From positions 28,582,356 to 28,646,355 of the forward strand of contig NC_063054.1 in assembly GCF_018812025.1 (NCBI RefSeq): 64,000 nucleotides of DNA, in the 5' to 3' direction. A model generated the notes under the pieces. The model did not search any database. It saw only the letters and a program-made list of their open reading frames with translations, and was not told the origin of the DNA. Below are positions 1 through 12,177 of this stretch, one piece after another (position 1 is the stretch's first letter; every line of letters begins with the position of its first letter). Source of the DNA: Megalobrama amblycephala (Eukaryota > Chordata > Actinopteri > Cypriniformes > Xenocyprididae). A program made the position numbers and the translations under genes.

Positions 1-514
1 AATTTTTATGCAATTTCTACTTTTTTACACAATATCTGGATGATCAATTGACTACCAATATAAAAAAAATGATATCCATTACAAATGTTTTATTAATAAT
101 TTTATTATGATTCTACAAAAAAGCAAGAAATTACTCAAGGTGAAATGGAGATGAAATGTGAAGTCCATGGTACTTAATAATAAGTAGTTATTTATGCTAT
201 TATATTTATACAAAATTCTGCAATCTAAATGGTCTGAAATTCATTTTCAGCTTTGTTTTGGGTTATATCTAATTTCTCCTAAACAAAAAAAACATGGTTG
301 TCTTATCCAAACAATTCATTAAATAAGTTACTGTGAATACCGTTGCTGGAAATGTTTCTTTAGAGACTCAATAAATGGTTTCAATTATCAGTAGACCAGA
401 TATTAAGACAAAATTAACCAAGTTTAAGATTTGGTGCTATAAAATCAAATGTCAAATATAAAGAGTTTATTAGAGAATGCTGTTGTTTTCAGATTTATGA
501 ATGTAATGTCTCAC
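1..514. other. Intron of gene C, no coding signal seen
   Basis: AT-rich sequence following the donor of exon 679-515. I see no exon, RNA gene or recognisable repeat. By comparison with genes A and B, the next exon should be the mucin-like one, and it is not here. Confidence 0.5.
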
Positions 515-3500
515 CTTCTTTTAACTGACAGAACTGTCCGTTGGTTGGAAGGGCATTGATACATGTACATGAACCATCAATGATGTCATCACAGGCCTCG
601 TATGAGTGACACGTTTCATTTGGCCAAACAAACAGACCCTCACATTTACACTGATACTGTGTTTCATTCAAAGAACACACTGGAAAGCAGAATACACAAG
701 TTCATCATTCATTTATAGCAGTATATAATGTATAAAGTACAAGTCAAAACAGAGACAAAGCTCATACCAGTAGTTATGTTGATTTCTGTGATGTTAGTGC
801 TGTCACTGATTTTCGAGGGCAAACTGAAAGCCATCAAATAGTTCATCAGCTGATCAATGACGGAAGTATCCTCGGCATCTATCTGAATTTCTGTTAGATA
901 TTCAGCTGGAACTAGAGTGAGTGTGGGGGGAAAAAAAGAGTTAGGAATATTCACTCTTCTCTTCTAATATGCATGAGAATGCTGCAGTTAAATGGACTTT
1001 GGGGTTTAAGTCAGATGTTTATGTACCTGTTGATGGTTGCGCACATGCTGTGTTATTTTACGGGAAAAGGATGAGAATGGATTAGAAATAATTTGTAACA
1101 GTAACTGAGGTCTTCTGTGTGATTAAAAACAGAAATGTATAAAACTATTTTACTTGTTATCTCGTTGACTGGTTGACAGAACTGTCTATCACTTGGAATA
1201 TCATTGATGCAGTTGCATGTGTTGTTAGTGATGTTGTCACAGCTCCCATATTCTGTGCACTTTTCACACGACCACAAATACTGATCCTCACATACACACT
1301 TGTATCCACTGTCATTGACATTGCACACTAAGAAAGGATAAACATAAATGTAAGCTCATTTTTAACAGATCATGACTGCTGCATTTGTGTTTGGAAGGTC
1401 ATGAAGGTCAATGATATACTTCACCTGTCGTGATGTCCACATCTAATACTTCAACCAGCTCATCTAAATGAAGTGGAAAGGTGAAGTTCTGCAGAAATCT
1501 CCTCATCTCATCGATCACGGAGATGCTTGATGATTCCATCTCAATTTCAAACAATAAGTCTGTGAAGGGTAGTTCTGTGACAGAGACAACAAGCTTATCA
1601 TTGTGCTTTGTATTTGTTGTAACAATATACATATTTATGTAATTAATTATATTATCAATAGCAATGTTTACATAAAAAAATAAGCAGTAAAAATTCAAAA
1701 GTATTTGTCAGTTTCGACAGATGTTAATACACTGTAGCAAAAATGTGAAATTTACAGCACAAAACTGGCAGCTGTGCAATTTCACTGTAAAGATTTCAAG
1801 GCATCACAAGAGGCATTTTGGTGTCCATATGTTTACAGTACATATTTGTACATTTTGTTAAATACCTAGTTCTGTCATGAAACTCTAGATGGCACAGGCT
1901 GATAGGTCCTTAACTCAATTTGGTAGCAATCACATCGTTATCTACATAGCGCAGTTGACTGGTTGTTATTGCATTAGCGGCTCAACATTCAAATACTCGT
2001 AGTGTTTGCTGTTTGCTGTTAGGAGTCTACAGTGGGCTTTCAGAAAGCATCTGAATTCAACATCTAAGAAAAGTGAAGACTCTTTTACTCCATATTTCTG
2101 TGCATATTGCATGGTTTGCTTATTAATTTCTAAATGAGCAATCATACAGTTTAAACTAAGCATCCTGTTTAATGGCTAATGGAGTGATTTACTAAGTATA
2201 TATAAGCTGCAGCATTCGAGAAAAGGTTAAAGCAAAGACTATAGAACAACACAAGACACATCACTTGTATTGTTTTGAATGAGAGAAAGTGAAAGTGAAT
2301 GTGCAATATGGTGTAATAAGTCCCGCCTTCTAAATAAGAACCAGTCGGCGATTGGTAAAGTCATCGCGTAACTGCAAAGCTATTAGAAGCTCCGGTTCCT
2401 ATAGGAACAGTCAGACGTGTGCCTAAACAGTAAAATACCCAGAGTTAAATCAACTCTGCTCAGAGAACATTTGGTCCCTCTCTGAATAGTGTTAAAATAA
2501 CACTTAAGCAGAGTTAAAGTTAATGAGATAATTAAGCTATTAATTAAGTGATGATTGAACATTAATGATGAACACCTGCTGTTAACAAGCAGAATCACTG
2601 AAGAAAAGAGAAACACAAGAACTGCAACTGACTTCAACCAAAACTTACAGTATACCTATTATTATTTATTTATTTATTTATTTTACTGTAGCATTTTTAA
2701 CATAAACATTAATACAGCTTTTTGAGTGCATTTGCAGTTGGCTTGTTTGATCATGATTCTTACCGCTCTCCAGCACACACATCTCTCCATCACTCGGAAT
2801 GCCACTGATACATCCACATGAGCCCAAACTGATGACATCACAGGCATCATATGTCCTGCAGTTGTTGTATGTCCATGCATAACCATCTTCACATACGCAC
2901 TGGTATTCGGTCACATTTGGCTGGCACACTAATGTTAATATAATAAAACTGGTTAACAACAGAATGTTTACACAACATTAAAGAAAATGAAGCAGTGTGA
3001 ATGACGTAAATTGCTTTTGATCACCGGTTTAACAGGCTCACCTGTTGTGATGTTCGCAGCAGTAAGTTCAGTATTGTTGTCCAGTTGAAGAGGAAACGTA
3101 ATGGAGGCCAATGATGCTCTGATCTGTTCAATCACCACAGCTTGGGATGCATTCACTTCCACAACCACAATGAACTCCAATAGCTCTATACATAAGAGAA
3201 AATGAATGCGATTTTAATAATAATGCGGTCATAAGGAGGCCTGTACTCTTGAAATAAAGGACGAGACAAAACCATTGACAGTCAAAAAATAAAGCATATT
3301 AAGTTAATGTGTCTGGATTTTTATATCAATAATATCAAACAATTATTATAACAGTGTGTGAGTAGGGGACAAAACTGTGAATCAGACCTGCGCTTCTTGG
3401 TAATCTATGATGCAGTTGCCCATCTATGTAGCTAAACTGGAAAAATAAAATAACACAAAAATACATATTTATTTTTTTTATTTATAATCATTTATCATGT

Positions 3501-3785
3501 GAGTTAATCATGTGACCATGGCAGGGTTATTATCATTAACTAAAACGATTAAATACATTTCTGTTAATAGAAATAAAGCTGAAATAAAATATAATATAAA
3601 TTAGTTTAAAAACTTAAAATATTAAATTTAGAAAATTAGAAATGTTGCATTTGCAATAAACTGGTTGAAATTATTAAAATTAATTAATATATATATATCT
3701 AATATAATACTAAAATTATTAACTGGAAATAAATAAAAACTAAATCTGAACTAAAAATAAATTAAACCTAAATAGCACAATAATA

Positions 3786-3817
<32 letters not shown>

Positions 3818-4245
3818 CATGACAAAAGTGCATAACAAAATTACTAAAATTCTAAAAATAAAAGCAAATTCAAAATATGAATATACCTATAATAAAACTA
3901 AAATAACACTGGACCATAGATCCATACAATAAATTAGCGTTTTTTTGCTATAAATTTCATCTTAAACATTTTAAAAATGTAATGGTTACAAAATATTTAA
4001 TTCTTAATGAAAATTATATTATTGTAAGTTAATCTAAGTAAAGACAGGAATCTGTTGTTTTCCAAGCATGATTTGTGTTTATATACAAATGAACCTTCCC
4101 CTACCTCTAAATCTATACTTGTTTCTGGGAAATCAAGTGTTTCCACAACACATTCATGGGTCAGCAGAACCGTCATTATGATTCCTATGAAGTACTTTAA
4201 TATTTGTCCTGTATCTGAGAAATTGAGAAATGAAATATACACACG

Positions 4246-4312
<67 letters not shown>

Positions 4313-4608
4313 GCATATAAACAGATATCAGAAAAACATGTACACAGTCTTGAAAAAGATAATGAAATACTGCGTGAATTCTGAACTTATAGTTTCGACA
4401 GTGAGGCCATGAGCACCAAATGCGATCCATTTCAGTGAGATATTGTAAACAAAGCCAGAGAATATTTGGCATTATATCAGATCTAAAACCTAAAGGCTCA
4501 ACTGGTTTAGGATAATTGAGTACAATGTTTTGCATTACAACATTTTTGTGACAACAGCAGTTACAGTGTACCAAAGATAATTTAGTTGATTTTACCTTGA
4601 CCGGCCAT
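515..4608 (-). CDS. Gene C: ADGRF-type adhesion GPCR, 5' part only (runs off the left edge)
   Basis: Coding exons in order of transcription: 4608-4596, 4208-4105, 3436-3388, 3185-3042, 2928-2764, 1574-1425, 1327-1154, 911-768 and 679-515. All have AG acceptors and GT donors and join in one frame of 369 residues. Residues 1-39 are the start plus signal peptide (hydrophobic ILKYFIGIIMTVLL), 40-55 a short linker, then three pairs of SEA-like module plus 8-Cys EGF-like module. The ATG at 4608 has A at -3 and G at +4 and lies 13 nt before a donor, as in the two paralogues. The mucin, SEA, Ig, GAIN and 7TM exons expected from genes A and B would lie beyond base 1. The exons are close to those of gene A (exon 1327-1154 differs from 27142-26969 at few bases). 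Family assignment rests on the complete paralogues. Splicing is read from sequence only. Confidence 0.85.
1575..2763. other. Intron of gene C, no exon seen
   Basis: Intron between the first EGF-like exon and the second SEA-like exon of gene C. Open frames here are short and lack family motifs. The stretch at 2383-2637 is probably repeat-derived, but I cannot name it. In gene A the corresponding intron holds a P-like repeat at 27479-27977. Confidence 0.4.
3781..3812. repeat. (AAT)n microsatellite
   Basis: About ten AAT/ATA triplets in a gene C intron. Confidence 0.9.
4252..4309. repeat. (TA)n microsatellite
   Basis: Perfect TA tract of about 29 units in the intron between the start exon and the signal exon of gene C. 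It makes spurious Ile-Tyr open frames on both strands. Confidence 0.95.
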
Positions 4609-5283
4609 GTTCCTCACTGATGTATGTTAGTCAGAATCACAACATATTTCTTCAGTACAAAAGGCAATTATATGGCTCATCCAGATACCTTAAATCTGTA
4701 AAATAGGAAATTCTGTCACAGATAATCATTGATTACAATGATAAGACTACATTTTGATTAAAGATGTTTAAGGTCTTTTGTAATGTCTCAAACCAATCAT
4801 ATTTTTGTGCTATTTGTCACAAGTCAGCAGAAATTGTCATGATAAAATGACTTTCAGGGATTTAGAAAATGTAATTCCTTAAAAATCAGAGGAACTATTT
4901 GATTGTTCTATCTATTAATTGTTACAACAAATATTTACATTATAGGCTACATTAGGATCAAATATTTCATAGAAGCACCCTGCAATTAATAGATTAAAAT
5001 AAAATAAACAAAAGGATTATTTCTTTATAAATTACAATGACACAACCTGCAAGCACAAATACGTATTGGTTGCGTACCAGTCAACTGCAATCACTCATCT
5101 GAATTTAGGTCAAATTTCTGCTCTTTTATATTAATAACAGACTCCAGAAATGACAACTTTCAAAAGTACAGCACTAAACAATACATTTTAAAGTCAAGGT
5201 AAGCTTTTCTTTCAATTAATGTACATCAAAAAGTAAATTACATTCAAAAGATTAAACAAGCTGATTTGTCACTCCTAGCTTAC

Positions 5284-5950
5284 CTCTGGAAACAACCATG
5301 AAGAGATGCCAAACCTGTTTCTCAGGGTCTGAGATTTTGTTTCCTCGTCAAATGATCCACCTACAAAATCTTCCTGGAATTAACATGTCTTTGTTCAGGT
5401 CACCACTACAATGTGACTGCGTGTGGGTCACCTGCTAGACGAGTTTGATTCTCTCTATTATTTCCTTGTTCTCTTGTGTAACAGAACAGAAGTGGGCTGA
5501 GATTTAAAAGAAACAGTGTAAGGTCTTATGGGCTACATTATCAGGAGTAAATCACATATTATATATACTCAGACATCCTTAGACAAAAAATCCATTATTG
5601 GCATATTATGAAAATTTAAGAGAGTAGGCTATTATAAATATAGTTACATACTTTATCAGGCCTAGCCTCTGACATTCGATCAACAAAGCAAAACGATATC
5701 ATATTTGAACTGCTGATAATAAATTGATTTTAATATCTCTTTAATCAACTCAATGTTTTACATTTGTATAAATATAAGAAAATGCATTTTCATGGGAGGA
5801 GTATAAGATATAGTATCGTCATTGCATAATTATATGTACACTCCTATCATTATCTGTGAAACAGAGCATTTGAGAGTTGTTATGCAAGATTCATCAGATT
5901 CCTTTACGCTCAATGAACATTAGTTATACTGTTCCACTAAAGGATGGGGC
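5284..5950 (-). promoter_or_regulatory. Noncoding exon 1 and promoter-side block of gene C
   Basis: The exon boundary is at 5284, where CCAGAG is followed by the donor GTAAGCT. The acceptor of the start exon is at 4695. From 5284 to about 5950 the sequence aligns with 31889-32420 upstream of gene A, sharing for example TGTGACTGCGTGTGG and CATCAGATTCCT. This marks it as 5' UTR plus promoter kept through duplication. The transcription start cannot be fixed from sequence, and I saw no convincing TATA box. Confidence 0.5.
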
Positions 5951-6042
5951 CAACACATTAGTAATCCTGAAGACATTTATAACTTTATTAACTTGTTCAG
6001 GTGTGATTAATCAGGGCTGGAGCTAAACTTTGGGCCTGATTG

Positions 6043-6178
<136 letters not shown>

Positions 6179-6224
6179 CCATAAAATAAGTAAATTAGCC
6201 AATTTTGGAATTAAGGATTGCAGA

Positions 6225-6965
6225 ACTGAATACACCCTAGATTTAATTCAACAAATGTATAATATTCTAGCACTTAGTATGCCCTCCATAATTTTGAATA
6301 TACTGCTCTGACCCTTCTTGGCACGGAGTGTACAAGTTCATGACAAATTGTCACATCTGTCCTGTTTAACTCCTGGATGATGAGCTCCTTAAATGCCCTG
6401 ATCTGTAATGGGGAGTGTTGCTCAACTCGTCTCTACAGAATCCCCCACAGGCGCTCAAGAGTGTTAAGACTGCGTGCAATACGTGTCCACAGAAGGTTTT
6501 TCACCTTGAGATAATGCATCCTCACTGTCATGTTGAAAAAAATGCCCAACCATGCAGGGAATGAGGAAAGGGTAACAACTTCTGTTTCAAGTTTGTGTAT
6601 TAAATTACACAGTGGTGTGGGAATTCATGGCAGCATTGATAAAGCACAACTCCCTCACACCTTCAGCACTCATACATCCCTATATAAGAGCTTTACTACA
6701 ACTGAACTTTTCTGTGGGAACCAGGCACTTCTCACTGTATCCTCCTCTAGCAACACCATAACATTTTGGATGCTGTTAGATCCAAAATGATTGATTAGGT
6801 CTCATGAGACCAGAGTATTGATTCCCAAAATCTATATTTTACATATATGGACTTTGGAAATGGCTAACTGACTTTATTGTGCTTTGGCTACAGTAGGTAG
6901 TTCCAGTGAGAACAACAACCACAGTTTTATTTAGTAACTTTTAGGAGGGTGTACTCATTTTTGCT
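6225..6965 (-). mobile_element. Tc1/mariner-like transposon relic with broken transposase
   Basis: The minus strand encodes interrupted pieces of a Tc1-type DDE transposase: SAEGVRELCFIN near 6640, a FFQHD stretch near 6530, and a C-terminal run with RRVEQHSP, IIQELNR and SVPRRVRAVYSK between about 6440 and 6290. The order matches Tc1 transposases (catalytic Asp region, then the C-terminal helix). Stops and frame changes break it. The flanks carry matching gtgta/tacac termini (AATACACCC on the left, GAGGGTGTACTC on the right). It is a dead copy. Confidence 0.7.
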
Positions 6966-7239
6966 ACACAATATTTTACCACCTTGATAACAAAATCTTA
7001 TTTTCCAGAATAATTTTGATATGCTTATTTGGTAATTGATTAAGCAGACTTGCTGGAACATTGTATCTCTAAAGAACCCTAACATGTCTTCTAACTCGTA
7101 ATCTGTAAACATGATTTTGCTCAAAATGAAAGTATGAAAAGGACAGCATAACAACATAAAGCCCTTTGCTTTTATTTATCTTGCGCAGCAAGCCAAAAAT
7201 CTTGACTGACAGCATTCTTATTTCCAAACCGTAATCATT

Positions 7240-7335
7240 TTTCATATGTAACAGGGCCATCTGGGTTATAATGTTGCTCTGAAAACAAACAAATCTGACA
7301 AAGCTGCCAAAGAAAAACAGCAGCTTTTTATGTTT
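7240..7335. other. Conserved upstream block shared with the gene A flank
   Basis: CATATGTAACAGGGCCA and the following 80 bases recur at 36686-36785 with the same order of short motifs (ACAAATCTGACAAA, CAGCA, TTTATG). Each copy lies upstream of a receptor gene (C here, A there). This suggests the segmental duplication reached well past the promoter. Confidence 0.55.
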
Positions 7336-8752
7336 ATTATTTTTGTTCTAAACTGGCCACTCCCTGCGCATACATGCAGCCTAGCATGGATAAGAGCAGG
7401 GAGAGCAGCAATAACCCCCCTAGGGTAAACAGAACCAACATATGCAGATATAATTAATATCAATAATTTAACATGTACTCATATTTCAAGAATAAGTCTG
7501 ATTCAGGGGAATCATAAGGCAAATCCTGACTGAAGAGAGGAGGAGCTGGGGATGGAGGAGGGTAATTAGCTCCTGAGAAATGCAATAGCTGCTGATAATA
7601 CTGAGGAGCTTATATACGAATGCCGTGATAGGTGTCGTAGGTAGACGTAAGTCACCTGGGAGTCAGCTGATGCGAGCTTGACTGACGTGATCTTCCAACG
7701 TGACCTTCCCCTGGCAAAAGGCGCCTTTGATTTTATTTTCCTCTACACCACTAGATGGCACAAAAACTTGCCGCAGCACTTTCCTAAATATCCGCTTTTC
7801 AAGATGCACATGCAAATTTGAAGCGATCGCGGGCAGCAACGCAGTTGATTCTGAGGTAGTTTGATCTAATATTTGATGTTTTTGATGCATTTGAAGCAAA
7901 TGAGAATCTATTAAATTAATATTTGTATTTTCAGACAAAGGACTTCTTAATGATTTTGAGTTTTGTTCATGGTAATTCAAGCAACAGTTTTTCAATAACA
8001 GAAGAATATGTAAAAGTATGGTATTTGGGGTAAAAGGTACAGTAATTAACATGATAATGAATAGCTGACTGACTTTTCCATTTGTTGACATGACATGGTT
8101 AGATTCAGATGGCAAATATCATATATCAAATTGGCTATCTATCTTAGAGATAATACCCATATTTAATGAAACAAACATATTTATATATCATATAATATCA
8201 TATCATAATAAAATATAATTTATTGTTACTACTGTAAATCTATATGAAATATTATGGGATCTCCTTCAATGCTTTCAGAATCTTTACTTTTTTAGAGTAA
8301 TTTTGTTTCTGTATTTTTAAAATATATTTTTATATTAACATACGCCTATTTTAATGACAGTATATTTATTGAACAAAAATTAATTATTTTATTTATCAAA
8401 ATAAACAGAAAATAGTACTAACTTTGCTAAAGTGATTCTTTTGAACAAGTATTAACTTACACATTATTAAAAACATTATTTTAGCTAAAGTATTTGTATG
8501 AATACTGTGTGCCTTTTACCCCATGCTGAGGAGCCTTTTACCCCATGTGTGGGGTAAAAGGCCCCCCTTACCACCTCATACATTTATAATATTTTATAAA
8601 AAATTAACCACTTGTATGATTTATTTTCACACAAAATATGTTGCTCCATCAATGTTCAATACAAATATATATTTTTTCCTGCAATCATACACTTTGAGAG
8701 TAGTGAAAAGTACATTTTTTCCTAAGGTGTGCCTTTAGCCCCCTTGTACCCT
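7336..8752. other. Intergenic; one perfect hairpin at 8533-8562, otherwise unassigned
   Basis: No gene recognised. The minus frame 8115-7663 (150 codons) has no recognisable domain or splice context. At 8533-8562 the arm GCCTTTTACCCC is followed by its perfect inverted copy after six bases, and GGGGTAAAAGG also occurs near 8027. This suggests an unclassified repeat with internal palindromes. Confidence 0.4.
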
Positions 8753-8986
8753 ATTCTCATCGCTTCATAATATTAAGGTTGAACCACTGTTGTCGCGTCA
8801 ACGGTTTTAACGATGTATTTAGTACCTCTCTGGACCTCAAAAGGTGCAATGTCGTTGCTGCCTATGTGTGGATCAGATACCACTGGATTTCATGAAAAAT
8901 ATCTTAATTTGTGTTCCTTACGTGTATGGGACGACATAGTGTTATTACTTAATGACAGAAATTTCATTTTTGGGTGAACTAACCCT
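8753..8986. mobile_element. Right half of a TTAA-flanked palindromic element
   Basis: Ends in TGGGTGAACTAACCCT and contains TTCTCATCGCTTCATAATAT and AAATATCTTAATTTGTGTTC, matching the right arms of the complete copies at 9469-10947 and 17574-18378. The left arm is absent here. Confidence 0.75.
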
Positions 8987-9468
8987 TTAGGAATCATGCA
9001 GTAGAAACCTGGGAGACACCTGCTACAATCGACCAACAATAGCCTACAGCAAATGTGTGTTAACTTAAAAACCATCTCTGTGAAAACTTGCAACATAATA
9101 GACATTCAAATAACACTGAAAAGGAACATGATCTGTCTTATCTCTAGCGTCACCTCTGAAAATGCCTCCTGTGAACTTGAGCCGAACCCGTTTTTGTTCA
9201 GCAGTTTAACTGCTTTTTCACCGCAGGCAAAACTAAGAATGGTTGCTTTGTAAATGAACAACAGCAAAAATATTTGAAGAGTATAAGCTACATGCCAGTT
9301 ATCAGCATTAGCTTTACAAAGCTCCGTTGCTGATGTATTGCATTGAGCCCACATTCATAGAAATTACTTCTGTAATTTGTATAACAAAATTTAAATCCTT
9401 TAAGGAGAGTGTCGCTGCCCCCTGCTGTCTGCCCAGAGTTACAGAAACTGTAATTGCCTGTTATTTAA
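8987..9468. other. Intergenic, nothing recognised
   Basis: No coding or repeat signal I can name. The short open frames on both strands lack motifs. Confidence 0.4.
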
Positions 9469-10947
9469 AGGGTTAGTTCACCCAAAAATGAAAATAATGT
9501 CATTTATTACTCACCCTCATGTCGTTCCACACCAATAAGACCTTCGTTCATCTTCGGAACACAAATTAAGATATTTTAGTTGAAATCCAATGACTCAGTG
9601 AGGCCTGCAAAGGGAGCAATGACATTTCCTCTCTCAAGATCCATAAAGGTACTAAAAACATATTTAAATCGGTTCATGTGAATACAGTGGTTCAATATTA
9701 ATATTATAAAGCGATGAGAATATTTTTGGAGCGCCAAAAAAAACAAATAGGCTAACGACTTATTTAGTGATGGCCGATTTCAAAACAATTGGCCATCACT
9801 AAATAAGTCGTTATTTTGTTTGTTTTTTTGGCGCTCCAAAAATATTCTCATCGCTTTATAATATTAATATTGAACCACTGTACTCACATGAACCGATTTA
9901 AACATGAAATGTCATTGCTCCCTATGAAGGCCTCACTGAGCCATTGGATTTCAACTGAAATATCTTAATTTGTGTTCTGAAGATGAACGAAGGTCTTACG
10001 AGTGTGGAACGACATGAGGGTGAGTAATAAATAGGGGTGTGACGAGATCTCGTGTCACGAGATCTCGCGAGACTAAACTGTGACGAGATTTCTCGTCGAG
10101 GCGAAAAGTAGTCTCGTGATATTGCCATGACAGAGTGTTAGGATGATTAGAAAGAATATGCCACTGCTACGTTTACATTACGCCTCCACTGTCGTTTTGC
10201 TTTGTATTTAAATAAAAAAACATTTAATTCAGTTGGAAAATGGTCGCCGCCGCTCCATATTCACAGAGTTACGCGCGATCGCTGAAAGTGAAAGTAAACA
10301 CAAGCGTGCATTCAAACGCGATTTCAATACCCCGCATTTTGAAAGCGGCTCCCTGATGAATGCAAATATGAAGCTATATTAGGCTGGGCATTGTAGTTGT
10401 AACCATCTCTCAGCTCTGTATCAAAGAAAAATTTGGTCTTATTTGCACTTTGAATATTAATGTTAATAAATGAGACCTTATTGTAAAGTGTTACCATTTT
10501 TATTTATACTGTTTTTATTTCTATGGTCAGTTTGTGGAGAGGAGTTCAGTTAGGAGGTCAAAAGTTGTAGAAGCTCATAAATCATGTACAGTAAGGTCTG
10601 AAGAGACTGAAATCATACAGAAGAGAAGTCAGTCAGTTGAGTTTGTGGCAAAACCTTTTACAGTACTTGAGTATTGTTGTCTTTTACTGCATATGATAAT
10701 TCATACACAGAAAGTAGAACTGAAATTACATTCATTACAAGATGATTAGTTAAAACATTTCAAATACACCTGCAGAATATTTTTTCTAGTCATGTATTTC
10801 ACCATTGAGGATTTCTTAAAAAGTGTGTAAAAATCTTGTCTCGTCTCGTCTCGTGAACTCAATCTTGAGTCTCGTCTCGTCTCGTGAGATACCTGTCTCG
10901 TCACACCCCTAGTAATAAATGACAGAATTTTTGGTTGAACTAACCCT
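9469..10947. mobile_element. Long palindromic non-autonomous DNA transposon (TTAA target), interrupted by a hAT-like element
   Basis: Termini AGGGTTAGTTCA and TGAACTAACCCT are flanked by TTAA on both sides (9465-9468 and 10948-10951). The left arm (about 9469-9775) and right arm (about 9788-10031 plus 10912-10947) are near-perfect inverted copies around a centre near 9782, so single-stranded DNA would fold into a hairpin of roughly 300 bp per arm. There is no transposase. TTAA duplication fits the piggyBac or Kolobok superfamilies; which one is not decided here. The right arm is split by the element at 10032-10911. Confidence 0.85.
10032..10911. mobile_element. hAT-like non-autonomous element nested in the palindromic element
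   Basis: Termini TAGGGGTGTGACGA and TCGTCACACCCCTA are perfect inverted repeats, flanked by an 8-bp direct repeat GTAATAAA at 10024-10031 and 10912-10919. That target-site length is the hAT signature. The ends are rich in GTCTCGTCTCG-type repeats. Internal open frames (for example 10534-10749) do not resemble a hAT transposase. Confidence 0.85.
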
Positions 10948-11756
10948 TTAAATGATATTCCCCAGCCTGACCCAGATTAAAACAATATGCTAATTCACAA
11001 TACTGCAATTGTACATTCTTTACAACATTTTTTTTTTTTTTTCTGTTACTCGGTTGAACATTTGGTAAATATTCTAAAACTGTATAGTTCTTCACTTCTG
11101 AATGAGGTATTAGGGCCTACAATTCTATTTAACTCGGTTTACTACAGTACATTCAGTAAATGTTTGACCTATAGGCTATTTTGTTAGTTAATATGCATAT
11201 TTTATATAAAAATTCCATATTCATAAATTGCATATACTAATAATTGCATACTACTAATAAAAATATATAAAATTTGATAATTTATATAGATTTTTGTAAA
11301 ATTAATTTAAAAAGTTGGTCTGAAAATCAATTGTTGGAGTAAGAGTTAATGACCAAATGCATCTCATAAGTGTTGGTGCTCAGTGGTGTAGTCTAGTTTT
11401 TTGTAGTGAGTATACTGTGATTTTTCCTTCCCAACCTCATACTCACTTGTCCTAGAGCGAAACCCCATAAGCACTGCCACACTCATTAATGCATATAGTA
11501 TGCATCTGATCTAGGCTACATGTAATTGAGAGCATTCTGAAAGACTTAAATCTGGGCAAAACAAGACTTTAACAGCCAATGACATTCACAGCTGAAGAGA
11601 CTGGATGATTTTCTACTGTTTAGTGTCAATCACCATCTAACTCAGCCAGTTAATATAACCTTAGAAATTATATGAATATGGTCCCTGGATCATAAGTTTT
11701 ATCAGCTGGCAAGTTTCAATGCACATTTAAGAGTGCAAGTTGCAACTATTATTACA
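10948..11756. other. Intergenic, nothing recognised
   Basis: AT-rich sequence with a poly-T run at about 11030-11042. No gene or named repeat supported. Confidence 0.4.
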
Positions 11757-12177
11757 AAATGCTGGGTTAAAAACAACCCAAGTTGGGTTGAAAATGGACA
11801 AACCCCGCAATTGTGTTGTTTTAACCCAACTATTGTGTAAAAACTGCTGTATTGCTTGCTTAAAATAAACGCCAAATAGGTTGGAAATGAACATTTATTA
11901 ATATTAAATATAATAATTAAACAATAACCATTAAAATTGTTTATTAATAAATTATCACCTTTTGATTATTATTGTTGCCTCTAGTAATTATGTATCAGAT
12001 TTTTAATTTCCAATCTATTTGGGGTTCATTTTAAGCCAGCCATATAGTAATTTTTAAACAATAGTTGAGTTAAATAAAACTACCCAGCAGGTAGGGCAAT
12101 TTAATCCAACCATTGGGTTAAAACAACCCAATCCATTTTCAACCCAACTTGGGTTGTTTTTAACCCAGAATTTTTAG
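11757..12177. mobile_element. Short inverted-repeat element with GGGTTAAAAACAACCC ends
   Basis: Left end TGCTGGGTTAAAAACAACCC, right end GGGTTGTTTTTAACCCAG. About 40 bp at each end are inverted copies, including a matching CCAACTTGGGTTG core. The unit is about 420 bp without coding capacity, a miniature transposon. No clear target duplication was found. Confidence 0.7.

Noticed and set aside
4055..4574. Ile-Tyr-rich frames over TA tracts (also 5997-6311, 18725-18922, 29827-30057)
   Set aside because: Translations of microsatellites; the real coding there is only the gene C signal exon 4208-4105.
7663..8115. 150-codon minus frame as a possible gene
   Set aside because: No domain, no splice partners, no duplicated counterpart near genes A or B, and repeats nearby.
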